From: Niastella soli
GTDB taxonomy: Bacteria; Bacteroidota; Bacteroidia; Chitinophagales; Chitinophagaceae
Reading direction: 5' to 3'
NCBI RefSeq assembly: GCF_017742245.1
Contig: NZ_JAGHKO010000014.1
Span: forward strand, 310,001-374,000
Length of the DNA: 64,000 bases
Position numbers and translations under genes: made by a program. The notes under the pieces were generated by a model. The model worked only from the letters and a program-made list of their open reading frames with translations, was not told the origin of the DNA and made no database searches. Positions 18,587-28,241 of this stretch are shown here, one piece after another (position 1 is the first letter of the stretch; the number at the start of each line of letters is the position of its first letter).

Positions 18587-21262
18587 TTATTTATTCAAAT
18601 TTATAGATGTTGATTCGGTGGTTTCTAATTCATATCCAGTTTCTACCCCTTTTAAAGTGGCTGGTATGCCTCGTACCATCCATCTGGGTGCTGATTTCCC
18701 TTTTAAATAATGATCAAAAAATTGCATTAATCGTATTGTATAATCCTCAGCATCCTTTCCACCTAACTGATGCCCACTCATATCATATTGGAGCATCCAT
18801 ACCGGTTTTCCAAGCCTCCTAAGTGCGAGAAAAAGCTCTACTCCCTGCGCAAACGGAACTACACCATCACCTTTACAATTGAACATTAGTAAAGGTGTAT
18901 TTATCCGATCGGCATTAAAAACTGGTGAATTTCGTATATATTCGTTCTTTTTTTCCCAAATAGTTCCGCCTATTCTATAACTTAATATCTCAGCCAAATA
19001 AGCTAAGCTATAACCAGTCTCTCTGTTAATCGAGCCTGTATTGCTCACCAAATCCGAAGCTCCAGCTGCCGAGGCAGCCGCTGCGAATATATTTGTTCTG
19101 CTAATAAGGGCATTCACTTCATATCCGCCTAAACTATGTCCCTGCAATCCCATTTTTGCGGAATCCACCCAGGGAAATTTTGCTAAATATAGTGCAGCAA
19201 GAGCGACTGAATTGTAAATGCTTTCGATGGGCTCTCCAATGGTATATTTTATATCTGGTACGAACATTAGGTATCCATTGCTCACAAAATGCGGGATATT
19301 TATATTATGTTCGGTAGCACCGGGCAAGAGGTATTTATGTAACTCATCCGATTTTTCCTCATAAAAGTGAAAAATTACCGGATATTTCCTGCTGGAATCA
19401 AAATTTTCAGGCTTGTATAAAATACCCTGCAACTTTTTCCCACCAGGTGTTGTCCATTCATGCAATTCAGTAGTAAGCCAATTATAATTACTTTGCGGTT
19501 GCAAATTGCTTAATCTTACGAAGGTTTTGAAATCTTTTGTAAAAAAATAATTAGGAAATTCTGATTCACTTTGCCTCTGTACTATCCAGGAATTAGAACC
19601 CGCAGCCTTTTTGGGTAATTCACCCCCATTTTTCCAACAATACAGATATGGCCCCATCGTTAATGGTTCCGGATTTGAAGGTTTTGCTAGATTCAATAAA
19701 TAAAATCCATTGGCTTTGTCTGATGGGCGGAATGCCAATAATACAATTTGTTGTTCAGTTATTAGTTTATCGGGAGAGAAAATTTGAAAATTAATTCCGT
19801 TCGCTCGGCCATAACCCTTTGTCAGACAAACAGGCGTATTTATACCTGCGGGATCCAAGAGCCAAAGATCATATTCATCGTTGATAACAACACCCTTACC
19901 AGGTAACCATGCTTTAAATAGACTATAAGGCTTTGGTAAACCGGCTCTCGTATGCGGAAAATCACAAATAGAGAAAGGAACGTTTTGTGTAATATTGATT
20001 GCTTTTCCACCTTTTATAGCGTAACTAAAATAGGCTTGTTGTTGGGGATCATAATACAGCACATATTTTCCATCTGGTGAAAACCCATTATAATCACTGA
20101 ACACCATGCTATCTTTTATCAATCGCCTTGCTCCATTGTTGGCATTTACCAGGTAAAGTGGTACCCGGCAGGCGGCACGCCAGTTATTTTCTTCAAAATG
20201 ACAAAGGTTGGTAGTTAACAAAAAATAATCATCGATATCTTGTCGATTTTCATACAAATATTCATTTTGACCTTGAATTATTGTCGCATCTACTCGGCTT
20301 AAGTTGATAACCCCCTTATAACTAATATGTGCGTCTACTTCATTTAATTGTTGGGCTTGTAATTTATCATCCATATAACTCCAGACATCCACCATCACCC
20401 CTGATCGATTAAGCGAGGTACTTACAACTTCATTCATGTCAAAAAATAGTCGGCTTCCATCCCGACTAAATGTTGCATTTGAAATTTCCACTCCTTTGGG
20501 TATCCCAGGTGTTTGCGCATTCAGTTTTTCAACAGCCTGAGCCATTCCAACCTGGTAATACCAGACACTTTTTTCCGATTGACCATCTTTATTTTTTTCT
20601 GACTTTAAAAAGATAACCTGTTTACCTTCTGAGTCAAAAGTAAAATTACTAAACTGTACTTGGCCGCTTTTTTTATAGACGCCCCATGAATTTAAGCCCT
20701 CTGTGTTGACCCATTCAATAACAGTATTTCGATCCAATTGATCCGCCCTTTCTATAACCAGCGACTTACCATTTTTACTAATTGCAAAGTCAATAACTCC
20801 AGAGATAATTGTAGTCGTTCCTTTTGTTAGGTCTCGCAATAATAAATTGCCGTCTCCATTCACATTCTGTTGCATGGAAATCCATTGCTTTGATCCTGAG
20901 CCGCCAACTTCATACTTCTGGATATGTGGGTAATATTGCATTTGTTCTTTACCTAATTCTATCAAGCAAAGACTATCAGTATTTAAATTACAAATCACCC
21001 ATCGGCTATCGTCAGTAAACTGAGCGTTTATCCCTCCAGCAATCTCCTTCTTCCAATTATTGTCAGTAGACTGTATAATTATTGTATTATTCCTCCCCTC
21101 CCCTGATTCCATTCTAACGGCTATAAACCTTCCATTGGCGCTTATTATAGGACTATTCAACGCAGGCCAACGATCAAAAACAGTACTATCAATAGCTCTT
21201 TTTTGTTGTGCAGCTATTGATAAAGATGAGGTTGTAAAAATAAATACTAAAAGGAATTTCAT
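18587..21262 (-). CDS. S9-family (prolyl-oligopeptidase-type) peptidase, locus A
   Basis: An 891-residue secreted protein with a signal peptide (MKFLLVFIFTTSSLSIAAQ). The first ~600 residues look like a beta-propeller, and the rest is an alpha/beta-hydrolase: nucleophile Ser710 in GLQGHSLGGY, an Asp in NCKGDGVVPF and a His in YDMSGHQLGG. Such enzymes cleave short peptides in the periplasm. It is the last gene of the SusC-SusD-thioredoxin-S9 operon and is the homologue of 59133; both end with a W(M)xxGxPAxLKGxETGY motif. It could trim or degrade the small peptides made by the facing operon, or digest imported peptides. Confidence 0.9.
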   Translation of the reverse strand: MKFLLVFIFTTSSLSIAAQQKRAIDSTVFDRWPALNSPIISANGRFIAVRMESGEGRNNTIIIQSTDNNWKKEIAGGINAQFTDDSRWVICNLNTDSLCLIELGKEQMQYYPHIQKYEVGGSGSKQWISMQQNVNGDGNLLLRDLTKGTTTIISGVIDFAISKNGKSLVIERADQLDRNTVIEWVNTEGLNSWGVYKKSGQVQFSNFTFDSEGKQVIFLKSEKNKDGQSEKSVWYYQVGMAQAVEKLNAQTPGIPKGVEISNATFSRDGSRLFFDMNEVVSTSLNRSGVMVDVWSYMDDKLQAQQLNEVDAHISYKGVINLSRVDATIIQGQNEYLYENRQDIDDYFLLTTNLCHFEENNWRAACRVPLYLVNANNGARRLIKDSMVFSDYNGFSPDGKYVLYYDPQQQAYFSYAIKGGKAINITQNVPFSICDFPHTRAGLPKPYSLFKAWLPGKGVVINDEYDLWLLDPAGINTPVCLTKGYGRANGINFQIFSPDKLITEQQIVLLAFRPSDKANGFYLLNLAKPSNPEPLTMGPYLYCWKNGGELPKKAAGSNSWIVQRQSESEFPNYFFTKDFKTFVRLSNLQPQSNYNWLTTELHEWTTPGGKKLQGILYKPENFDSSRKYPVIFHFYEEKSDELHKYLLPGATEHNINIPHFVSNGYLMFVPDIKYTIGEPIESIYNSVALAALYLAKFPWVDSAKMGLQGHSLGGYEVNALISRTNIFAAAASAAGASDLVSNTGSINRETGYSLAYLAEILSYRIGGTIWEKKNEYIRNSPVFNADRINTPLLMFNCKGDGVVPFAQGVELFLALRRLGKPVWMLQYDMSGHQLGGKDAEDYTIRLMQFFDHYLKGKSAPRWMVRGIPATLKGVETGYELETTESTSINLNK

Positions 21263-21320
21263 ACGGCAAATGAATATTATACTAAAAATACAATTACTCT
21301 ATTAAGTTACGCCAATTTCC

Positions 21321-22847
21321 TTAATTCACCACATCAAAACCAACGGGCCAAATGGGCAATCCATTTTTCATTTTGGCAAAATTATTTGCAATCTCACTAT
21401 TGTTAGGATCAATTTGTGTCGCTTTCTCCTCCCATTGAAGGCTTTCTTTAACCTGTCCTGCCTTATATAGCAAGATTGCATAGGTGTCTAATCCTACAGC
21501 ATTCGTCTTTATCTCTTTTGGATTCCTTTTAAAAAACATTTCCATCCAGGCGGCAGCATTTTGAAGCTCCTTCTTATTTTTACCATAAAGAAAAACTTCC
21601 ATACAAGAATTATTCAAAACCATTCCATTAAATCCCCACCCACCGGTTCTATTCATTTCCGCCACCAGATTTGTTATATACTCTTTTTTATTTCCGATAA
21701 GATTGTACCAGCTAATTTTCGGAGAAAATTGCAGCCATTCGGCGTATACGGATCCGTATTTCTTTGCAATTGTATAATTTAAATTATTCCAATCAGGATC
21801 AGTTAGGCTTTTATTATTTTTTCCTTCCTTAATTGCTTTCCATGCTGGGTTGAAAGTCGGCACTCCAAATTCTTGATTTGAAATTACATTGCTTAAAGCA
21901 TCAACAGTCCAATCTTTTTTACCCATTATTTTATCAACGCGCCTGGCATTCTTATATAATACCTGAAAACTTTTATCACTTGATTGGTGCAAAAACATCC
22001 TCACATATTCTAACGTATCCTTGTTGAATAACTGCGAATCAGTCATTTTACTTATCCAAATATCCGTTGCTTTCGCAGCAAGGGAATCATCCTTTGCCGC
22101 ATAGATCAAAAAACGTATAGCCTGTGTACTCGCCAGGTCCTCCATTGACAAGCTTTTGATTTTTGGCGTACATACTTCTTTTGCCCATTTCCTGTCTTGT
22201 TCCTGTTCAGCAAATTCAAACACAAAGTATAAATTATCCTGCTTTATCAATTCTTTTGCGTCCAAGTTTTGAACATATGTAGTCGCTATGGCCTTTGCCA
22301 GACTAGCGTCTCCCGCATATCGAGCAGCAATCGCCAATTGTCTCAAATCCAAATTTTCATATTGACCTGCTTTAAATAATTCTATCTGCTTAATGTAACC
22401 TTTTTGCCCAAGTGCATCATTTGCCAAACTGATGAACTTATTGACATTAAAACCCCCACTGGCCCGGTGTACCAATTCACCCGATGGAGCAAAAAATAAA
22501 AAGGTGGGAAAAGCTCCAACCTTATAATCGCTATTTATTTTTTCCGCATCCTCATACCTGCTTTTAATTGCTTCCGCATCTTTTGTTGAACGGTCAGCTT
22601 GAACTCTTATAGAAATAAATTTATCATTAAACACTTTACCGACTTCTGCTAACGGATAAACATCCTGGTCCATCAATTTGCAGGGACCACACCACGTAGC
22701 ATACACATCCAGAAAGATGTATTTATTTTCCTCTTTGGCTTTTTGCCTCACCTGTTCCCAGGAAAGACCATTGGCCCATTGGATTCCCTGGGAAAAACTA
22801 AATACAGGTATAAGCATAACCCAAAAGGACAACATTCTCTGTTTCAT
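21321..22847 (-). CDS. Large secreted thioredoxin-family protein, locus A
   Basis: A 508-residue protein starting at MKQRMLSFWV (22847), with a signal peptide ending near FSFSQG. The N-terminal thioredoxin domain carries WCGPC (Cys53-Cys56) and a GAFPTFLFFAPSGELVHRASG segment. The ~350-residue remainder is helical, with TPR-like repeats toward the end (ALL/KAGQ...WEEKATQIDP). It lies between SusD and the S9 peptidase, with 26 nt between the SusD stop and this start. The 62070 protein is a shorter homologue in locus B. It probably reduces disulfides in substrates brought in by SusCD or in the secreted peptides. Confidence 0.85.
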   Translation of the reverse strand: MKQRMLSFWVMLIPVFSFSQGIQWANGLSWEQVRQKAKEENKYIFLDVYATWCGPCKLMDQDVYPLAEVGKVFNDKFISIRVQADRSTKDAEAIKSRYEDAEKINSDYKVGAFPTFLFFAPSGELVHRASGGFNVNKFISLANDALGQKGYIKQIELFKAGQYENLDLRQLAIAARYAGDASLAKAIATTYVQNLDAKELIKQDNLYFVFEFAEQEQDRKWAKEVCTPKIKSLSMEDLASTQAIRFLIYAAKDDSLAAKATDIWISKMTDSQLFNKDTLEYVRMFLHQSSDKSFQVLYKNARRVDKIMGKKDWTVDALSNVISNQEFGVPTFNPAWKAIKEGKNNKSLTDPDWNNLNYTIAKKYGSVYAEWLQFSPKISWYNLIGNKKEYITNLVAEMNRTGGWGFNGMVLNNSCMEVFLYGKNKKELQNAAAWMEMFFKRNPKEIKTNAVGLDTYAILLYKAGQVKESLQWEEKATQIDPNNSEIANNFAKMKNGLPIWPVGFDVVN

Positions 22848-22873
22848 AATATAATTTAGTTTTAAATGAAAGG

Positions 22874-24334
22874 TCAATACCCCGGATTATTAGGATGTAG
22901 ATTGGGATTTAATTTTATTTCACCCTGAAACAGGGGATAAAGTTGCCAGTTGGTATTCCAGATAAATCCAGGTCTTTTTGTAGGCAAGACTGTACTCATT
23001 ACTCCGTCTATTTCTCCGGTTCTTTTTAGGTCAAACCAGCGATGCCCCCACTCCGTAAACAATTCAACTTGCCGTTCATGCAGTATGGTGTCAAGTAGAG
23101 CAGCCTGCGTAATGCCTGGATCTGTAACAGCGAGCAAAGGCAGTTCAGCCCGATCGCGCAGTTTATCTAAGTCAGTTATAGCCTCCGCTATTTTATTTTG
23201 TTTTGCTTTGACCTCAGCCCTGATTAAATATTGTTCTGCTAAACGGAACACCATTAAATATTCCGAATTATTTGGATCAGTTTTCTGTTGGTACTTAAAT
23301 GGATAATAATAAGTAGTTGTACTGCCGGTAAATCCCTTGATCCATTCTGTTTTGCGTCTATCACCAGGCTCAAAAGCGTTCATTAAAAAATCACTTATGT
23401 AAGTTGGACATGTAAAATTTGGTTCGTCAGTTAGGATAAAATGAAAGGCTTCGGTGTTATAATCTGGATTTACATACTGTATTTGCCAAATGGCTTCGAG
23501 ATTATTTTTTTTGAACACCTGGTCTAAAGTACTAAGACCAAATAAAGCATTATTATTAATGATGGATGTGGCTTGCGCTTCGGCACTTGCATAATTATTG
23601 GCATCGCCGGTCAGGTTTCCGTAATATAAATAGACCCTTGCTAACAGCGCTGCCGCCGCCCATTTATTGGGACGAACCCTTTCTTCACTGCCAGCAGGGT
23701 AAATGGTTAAAGCATTCGCCATAACATACTTATCACTAAGAAGTTCCTCAGCATTTTTAAGATCGTAAATAATTTGCTGGTAAACATCCCCAATAGGCAT
23801 TCGAGCAGTAACAGCATTTACCCGCCAATCACTGGAAATCATAAGTGGCACCTTGCCATAAAAATTAACCAAATAAAAGTGAAAGAAGGCGCGTAAAAAA
23901 TAAGCTTCTCCTAGTAGCTGCATTCTTACAGCTGGAGTTAGTGAACTGGAAGCAGTTAAACCCTCAATCGCCGAATTTACCGTTAATAATGTTTTATAAT
24001 AATCCTGCCAATAGCTAGGTGAAAGATCGACCATTGACGATAAGTTATTTTGATATAATTGCTGATTCCTGCCGAAGAAAGCACCAGCACTCAGTGTTAG
24101 TTCATCAGCAGACAAACCACTACTTAGCGAGATGCCAGCTCCGCCCGTGCACACCCCCCCATCTCCCATATAAGAATAGACTCCAGTTAAAACAGAAGCT
24201 GCCGTAGCGTCATTACTGTATGTATTCAACGCAGTCAGCGAGGTACTGGGTGCCTGCACCTCCACGAATTTTTCGCAGGAAGCTCCCATTAAAACAATTA
24301 ATATAAATAAAACACCTTGATATGATGATTTCAT
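22874..24334 (-). CDS. RagB/SusD-family surface lipoprotein, locus A
   Basis: A 486-residue lipoprotein (lipobox MGASC near residue 20) of the SusD/RagB family. It has the N-terminal helical TPR-like part and the C-terminal hallmark ILHERQVELFTEWGHRWFDLKRTG. SusD lids the SusC channel at the cell surface and captures the ligand. It follows SusC, and the thioredoxin start lies 26 nt beyond its stop. The neighbours (thioredoxin, peptidase) point to a peptide or protein ligand rather than a glycan, as no glycoside hydrolase is present. Ligand identity is inferred. Confidence 0.9.
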   Translation of the reverse strand: MKSSYQGVLFILIVLMGASCEKFVEVQAPSTSLTALNTYSNDATAASVLTGVYSYMGDGGVCTGGAGISLSSGLSADELTLSAGAFFGRNQQLYQNNLSSMVDLSPSYWQDYYKTLLTVNSAIEGLTASSSLTPAVRMQLLGEAYFLRAFFHFYLVNFYGKVPLMISSDWRVNAVTARMPIGDVYQQIIYDLKNAEELLSDKYVMANALTIYPAGSEERVRPNKWAAAALLARVYLYYGNLTGDANNYASAEAQATSIINNNALFGLSTLDQVFKKNNLEAIWQIQYVNPDYNTEAFHFILTDEPNFTCPTYISDFLMNAFEPGDRRKTEWIKGFTGSTTTYYYPFKYQQKTDPNNSEYLMVFRLAEQYLIRAEVKAKQNKIAEAITDLDKLRDRAELPLLAVTDPGITQAALLDTILHERQVELFTEWGHRWFDLKRTGEIDGVMSTVLPTKRPGFIWNTNWQLYPLFQGEIKLNPNLHPNNPGY

Positions 24335-24379
24335 TGCTTTCTATTTAAAAGGCCAAGAATAAATACCTAACTAAATGCT

Positions 24380-27300
24380 TTAAAACGTCAACTGTACCCC
24401 AATCGTCCACATCCGTAATGGCGGCATAGAAATTAAACTACGGGTTTCCGGATCGGACCCTTTATAGGTAAGAATCGTAAAAAGATTTTGCGCCTGAGTG
24501 TATACTCGTGCATTATCTAATCGTAAAACCTTTTTAATTTTTTCAGGCAACTGCCAAGAAAGCGATACATTCTTCAATCGAATATATGACGCATCCACCC
24601 AAATGGCATCGCTGTTTGACATATAATCAAAAGCTTTATAAATACTAAAATCCTGATTGTATCTCTGTACTGGAGCATTGTCACCGGTTTTTTGCCACCG
24701 CTCTAATATGGAAACGGGCTGGTTTTGCATATGGTTACCGATGCTTTTAGTAAAACTCCCAGGGTATCTTCCGCGCTGATTTGTTTGCCCTAACTGTTTC
24801 TCAAATTGAAATAGGATGTCCAATTGTAAATTCTTCCAGGAAAAACTATTTTGAAAGCCACCATAATATTTTATGCCTGTATATAGCGGTATCTGGGAGT
24901 AAAGTCTGTTGGTTATAGGGTCAATTGCTGTATCTGGTTGGAAGGTAAGTCCACCTTTTCCGTCATAAAACTGGTATACACCGGTGGCCGGATCAACCCC
25001 CGCAAAACTGTATACAAAGTCCGTAGACAACGGACGACCAACCAGGCGTTTGTCAACAACAATGGCATTAGGGCTTATAGACAGCAATTTATTTTTTGGA
25101 ATGGTTAGATTTATCGAACTGCTCCATCGAAAATTGGTTGACCGGATATTCGATATATTAACAGTAAACTCCCAGCCTGAGTTTTGCACGGTAGCATCCA
25201 AATTAGCTGGAATAGAGGCTGCCCCAGTAGTTCGCGGCAATTCGTAAGAAGTCAACTGGTTAGAACACTGATTGCGATAATAAGAAGCGCTTAACAAGAT
25301 TTTATCGTGCAAAAACCCTAATTCTATAGCGCCTTCTAATTTCTTTGTTTCTTCCCAAGCCAGATCAGGATTAAAAAGTCCATCTAACCCTAAAGAAAGA
25401 CTGTTTTGGTATGGTATACTATAACTAACATAATTGTATAAGTTCAGATACTGGTAATCCCCAACCTGATCACTTCCTGTTGTTCCGTAACTACCTCTAA
25501 TTTTACCAAAACTTAGAAAGGGTAGTGTTTTCAATATAAAGTTCTCTTGCGAAAAAACCCAACCAATACCAGCCGCGCCAAAATTAGCAAAGCGTTTATT
25601 AGGACCAAACCGGCTTGTACCATCTCGTCGTCCTGTTACATTTATTAGATATTTGTCGCGATAGTTATAATTCAACCTGCCAAAAATGGCATTGTATTTA
25701 TAAACGGCATCAATGGTATTATTAACCTCTACTGAAGCCGCAGCTTTTATATCTTCCAGCACCAGATCGTTGTTAAATCCCAAACCTGTGAATGCCTGTC
25801 CTTTACTATTATTTTCCTGGATAGTTGCTCCCACAAGGGCGCTTAACCGACCGCTGCCTAACTGGGTTGTAAAACTAAGCTGCGGCTCTATCACCCAGGT
25901 ATCGTTTTGAGAACTGGCAAATTTGGATTCCCTTTGAACATATGGAAGTAATATTGGTGCAAATGCACTAGCCGGCTTAGTACTTATTTCATTAGATTGC
26001 ATGCTGGTGTATCCGCCGCTAACCTTTACCTCTAGGCCTGGCAGCAGCTCGTAACTAAACAAAGCATTTGTCACCAGGTTATTGACCCTTCGTTTGTATA
26101 CAAGATTCAGATAAGCAAGCGGATTTTCCCAGGTAGGAAAACCAGTTGCTGTATCGGGAGCCCAATTAAGACTACCATCCGCATTATATAATGCCGGTGC
26201 ATCAGGGGCCAGATCTGTGTACTCCGATAGATCGTAATTAGGTAGACTATTTTTATCTACCATGTAATTGCCAGACAACTGCACTTTTAGCTTCTTGTTA
26301 ATAGAGTTACTATTAACAGCAAAACTAATATCCCCTTTAGGGTTACCAAAACTACCAGGGAAAGTGGTAGTTTGTTTATTAAAATTATAGCCCAGACGAT
26401 ATTGAACAACATTGTTTCCACCATATAAAGACAATTGAACATTGGAATATTTGGCAGTACCACCTATTAGCTCTTTATTCCAATCTGTATAACGTGTAGT
26501 ATCCCACAAAGTAAGATCATAATTACTTCCATTGGGCGTCAAGGTAGTAATATCCACCCCATCATTTCTATAGGCCTCATAACGCGTTTCCAAATATTGC
26601 CTGGTATTTAACCTGGGGATAAAACGGGTTACGTTTCCCCAGCCTTGTTGGATATTAATATCAACTCTCGTGGGGCCCACTTTTCCTTTCTTAGTAGTGA
26701 TCAACACAACTCCGTTTGCAGCCCTGGTTCCATAAATGGCAGTGGCATCTGCATCTTTTAATACCTCTATTGACTCCACATCCCCCGGATTAAGGTAACT
26801 AAGCGGATTACCCGTTGAGTAAGAGTTACCTGAACCGGATGTTCCGGTTATCGCAGTCAGTCCGGGTAACATCTGGCTTTGATACGGCACGCCATCCACC
26901 ACATACAAGGGATCATTACCATTACTGATACTATTTTGCCCGCGGATCCGAACTGTAACGCCGGTTCCCGGTAAACCAGTCGCTTGAATAATTTCCATAC
27001 CAGCTACCCTTCCTTCCAGGGCTAATAGTGCATTTGTCACTGGCTGTTTTTCAATATCAGCCGCTTTTACCGTACTCACGTTACCAGTATTGAGTCTTTT
27101 GGTGGTGGTCCCATACGCGATGATCTGCACCTCATCCAACTGGCTGGTCTTTGTTTTTAACTTAGCCAGGATTTCCTTTTTCCCGCTCACATTTAATTCA
27201 AAGCTCTCCATATTCACACTGGTGAATACCAACACAGCGTTATCTAACACATCCGCAATATGAAATTCGCCATTTGCGTCGGTTATGGTTTGCTTCTTGG

Positions 27301-27811
27301 TTCCTTTGACGGTAACCGTTACCCCTGCCAGTGGTTTTCCATTCTCATCCACTACTTTACCCCGAACATCTATGGGTGGGGGTAAGGGTAGAGACGATTC
27401 GTCTCTGACTGGCTCATCATTTTTTTTTGAAATGGTGATTATTTTATTCGAGATGATATAGGTTAGGTCCTGTTTTTTAAAACAGAGATCGAGCACATCT
27501 TTCAGCGTGGCGTTCTTTACTTCTATATCCACGGGTTTGGCATTTTTCAAATCCTCGTTGGTAAAGAAGAAATTGTAACCGGTTTGTTTATTTATCTGCG
27601 TGAAGATCGTGACCAGCGACGCCCCCTTTTCCTTCAGCGTGATCCTTTCCTGCGCCGGGCTTTTGGCGCTGACCTGTAATAAACCAACCAATAGTATAAA
27701 AGCAGTTATTCTCATAATTCTTACCGCCTGCCGGTAGTTTTTGTTACGCATGGCGAGCTGTGGCATGGGAATGCCGAAAGCCCGTTTTTTGCAGACACCG
27801 AAATGTTGCAT
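24380..27811 (-). CDS. SusC/RagA TonB-dependent transporter with STN domain, locus A
   Basis: About 1143 residues from the ATG at 27811; a start at 27862 adds 17 residues but lies against a hairpin. After the signal sequence (ending near SAKSPAQE) comes an STN domain (ITLKEKGASLVTIFTQ, YNFFFTNEDL), then a carboxypeptidase-like domain (VRGKVVDENGKPLAGVTVTV), a plug (LLALEGRVAGMEI, VRIRGQNSISNGNDPLYVVD, VLKDADATAIYGTRAANG) and the barrel. The STN domain marks transporters that signal through a FecR anti-sigma protein, and a FecR gene lies just upstream. It forms an outer-membrane pair with the SusD downstream. Confidence 0.92.
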   Translation of the reverse strand: MQHFGVCKKRAFGIPMPQLAMRNKNYRQAVRIMRITAFILLVGLLQVSAKSPAQERITLKEKGASLVTIFTQINKQTGYNFFFTNEDLKNAKPVDIEVKNATLKDVLDLCFKKQDLTYIISNKIITISKKNDEPVRDESSLPLPPPIDVRGKVVDENGKPLAGVTVTVKGTKKQTITDANGEFHIADVLDNAVLVFTSVNMESFELNVSGKKEILAKLKTKTSQLDEVQIIAYGTTTKRLNTGNVSTVKAADIEKQPVTNALLALEGRVAGMEIIQATGLPGTGVTVRIRGQNSISNGNDPLYVVDGVPYQSQMLPGLTAITGTSGSGNSYSTGNPLSYLNPGDVESIEVLKDADATAIYGTRAANGVVLITTKKGKVGPTRVDINIQQGWGNVTRFIPRLNTRQYLETRYEAYRNDGVDITTLTPNGSNYDLTLWDTTRYTDWNKELIGGTAKYSNVQLSLYGGNNVVQYRLGYNFNKQTTTFPGSFGNPKGDISFAVNSNSINKKLKVQLSGNYMVDKNSLPNYDLSEYTDLAPDAPALYNADGSLNWAPDTATGFPTWENPLAYLNLVYKRRVNNLVTNALFSYELLPGLEVKVSGGYTSMQSNEISTKPASAFAPILLPYVQRESKFASSQNDTWVIEPQLSFTTQLGSGRLSALVGATIQENNSKGQAFTGLGFNNDLVLEDIKAAASVEVNNTIDAVYKYNAIFGRLNYNYRDKYLINVTGRRDGTSRFGPNKRFANFGAAGIGWVFSQENFILKTLPFLSFGKIRGSYGTTGSDQVGDYQYLNLYNYVSYSIPYQNSLSLGLDGLFNPDLAWEETKKLEGAIELGFLHDKILLSASYYRNQCSNQLTSYELPRTTGAASIPANLDATVQNSGWEFTVNISNIRSTNFRWSSSINLTIPKNKLLSISPNAIVVDKRLVGRPLSTDFVYSFAGVDPATGVYQFYDGKGGLTFQPDTAIDPITNRLYSQIPLYTGIKYYGGFQNSFSWKNLQLDILFQFEKQLGQTNQRGRYPGSFTKSIGNHMQNQPVSILERWQKTGDNAPVQRYNQDFSIYKAFDYMSNSDAIWVDASYIRLKNVSLSWQLPEKIKKVLRLDNARVYTQAQNLFTILTYKGSDPETRSLISMPPLRMWTIGVQLTF

Positions 27812-27862
27812 AAATTCGAGTTTTGGTTTAAGAAATGACGTTCCTTGTTGTTTGTTAACCAT

Positions 27863-28241
27863 CTGGCCGTAGTGTCGTAAGCACTACGGCTTTTTTATTG
27901 GCCTATGTGGTCACATAAGGGTGGCTAGTACCCTTGGTAAGTCTTTCCCTCCCCTTGCGGGGAGCCGGAAGGGGCTCAATGGTTAAAAGCATGTAAGGAT
28001 CCAGGCAGTAATTCGAGATGTGCTTTAGGAAATACTATAGTGTAAGGCTGACAGGAAGGGAACTGCAAGTAAAGGGGTCTTGCGCTTGCACGGGTAACGG
28101 ATGTCTTTCAAAAAAACTGAACCGCTTGCATAAGCATAAGCATGCTGTCCTAACAGTTTCCTTCAAATGAACGATCGAATTTGGTTCAATGGCTAATGGT
28201 ATTCAACAATACGATCAATATCTATTTTTCATGGTTACACA
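27863..28241. other. FecR-SusC spacer with hairpin
   Basis: Between the FecR stop and the SusC start. At 27868-27902 the sequence GCCGTAGTG...CACTACGGC is followed on the plus strand by TTTTTTATT. On the minus strand this is a hairpin directly upstream of the 27862 ATG, which argues for the 27811 start or for translational control of SusC. A second GC-rich hairpin (CCCCTTGCGGGG) lies near 27952. No gene was recognised. Confidence 0.6.
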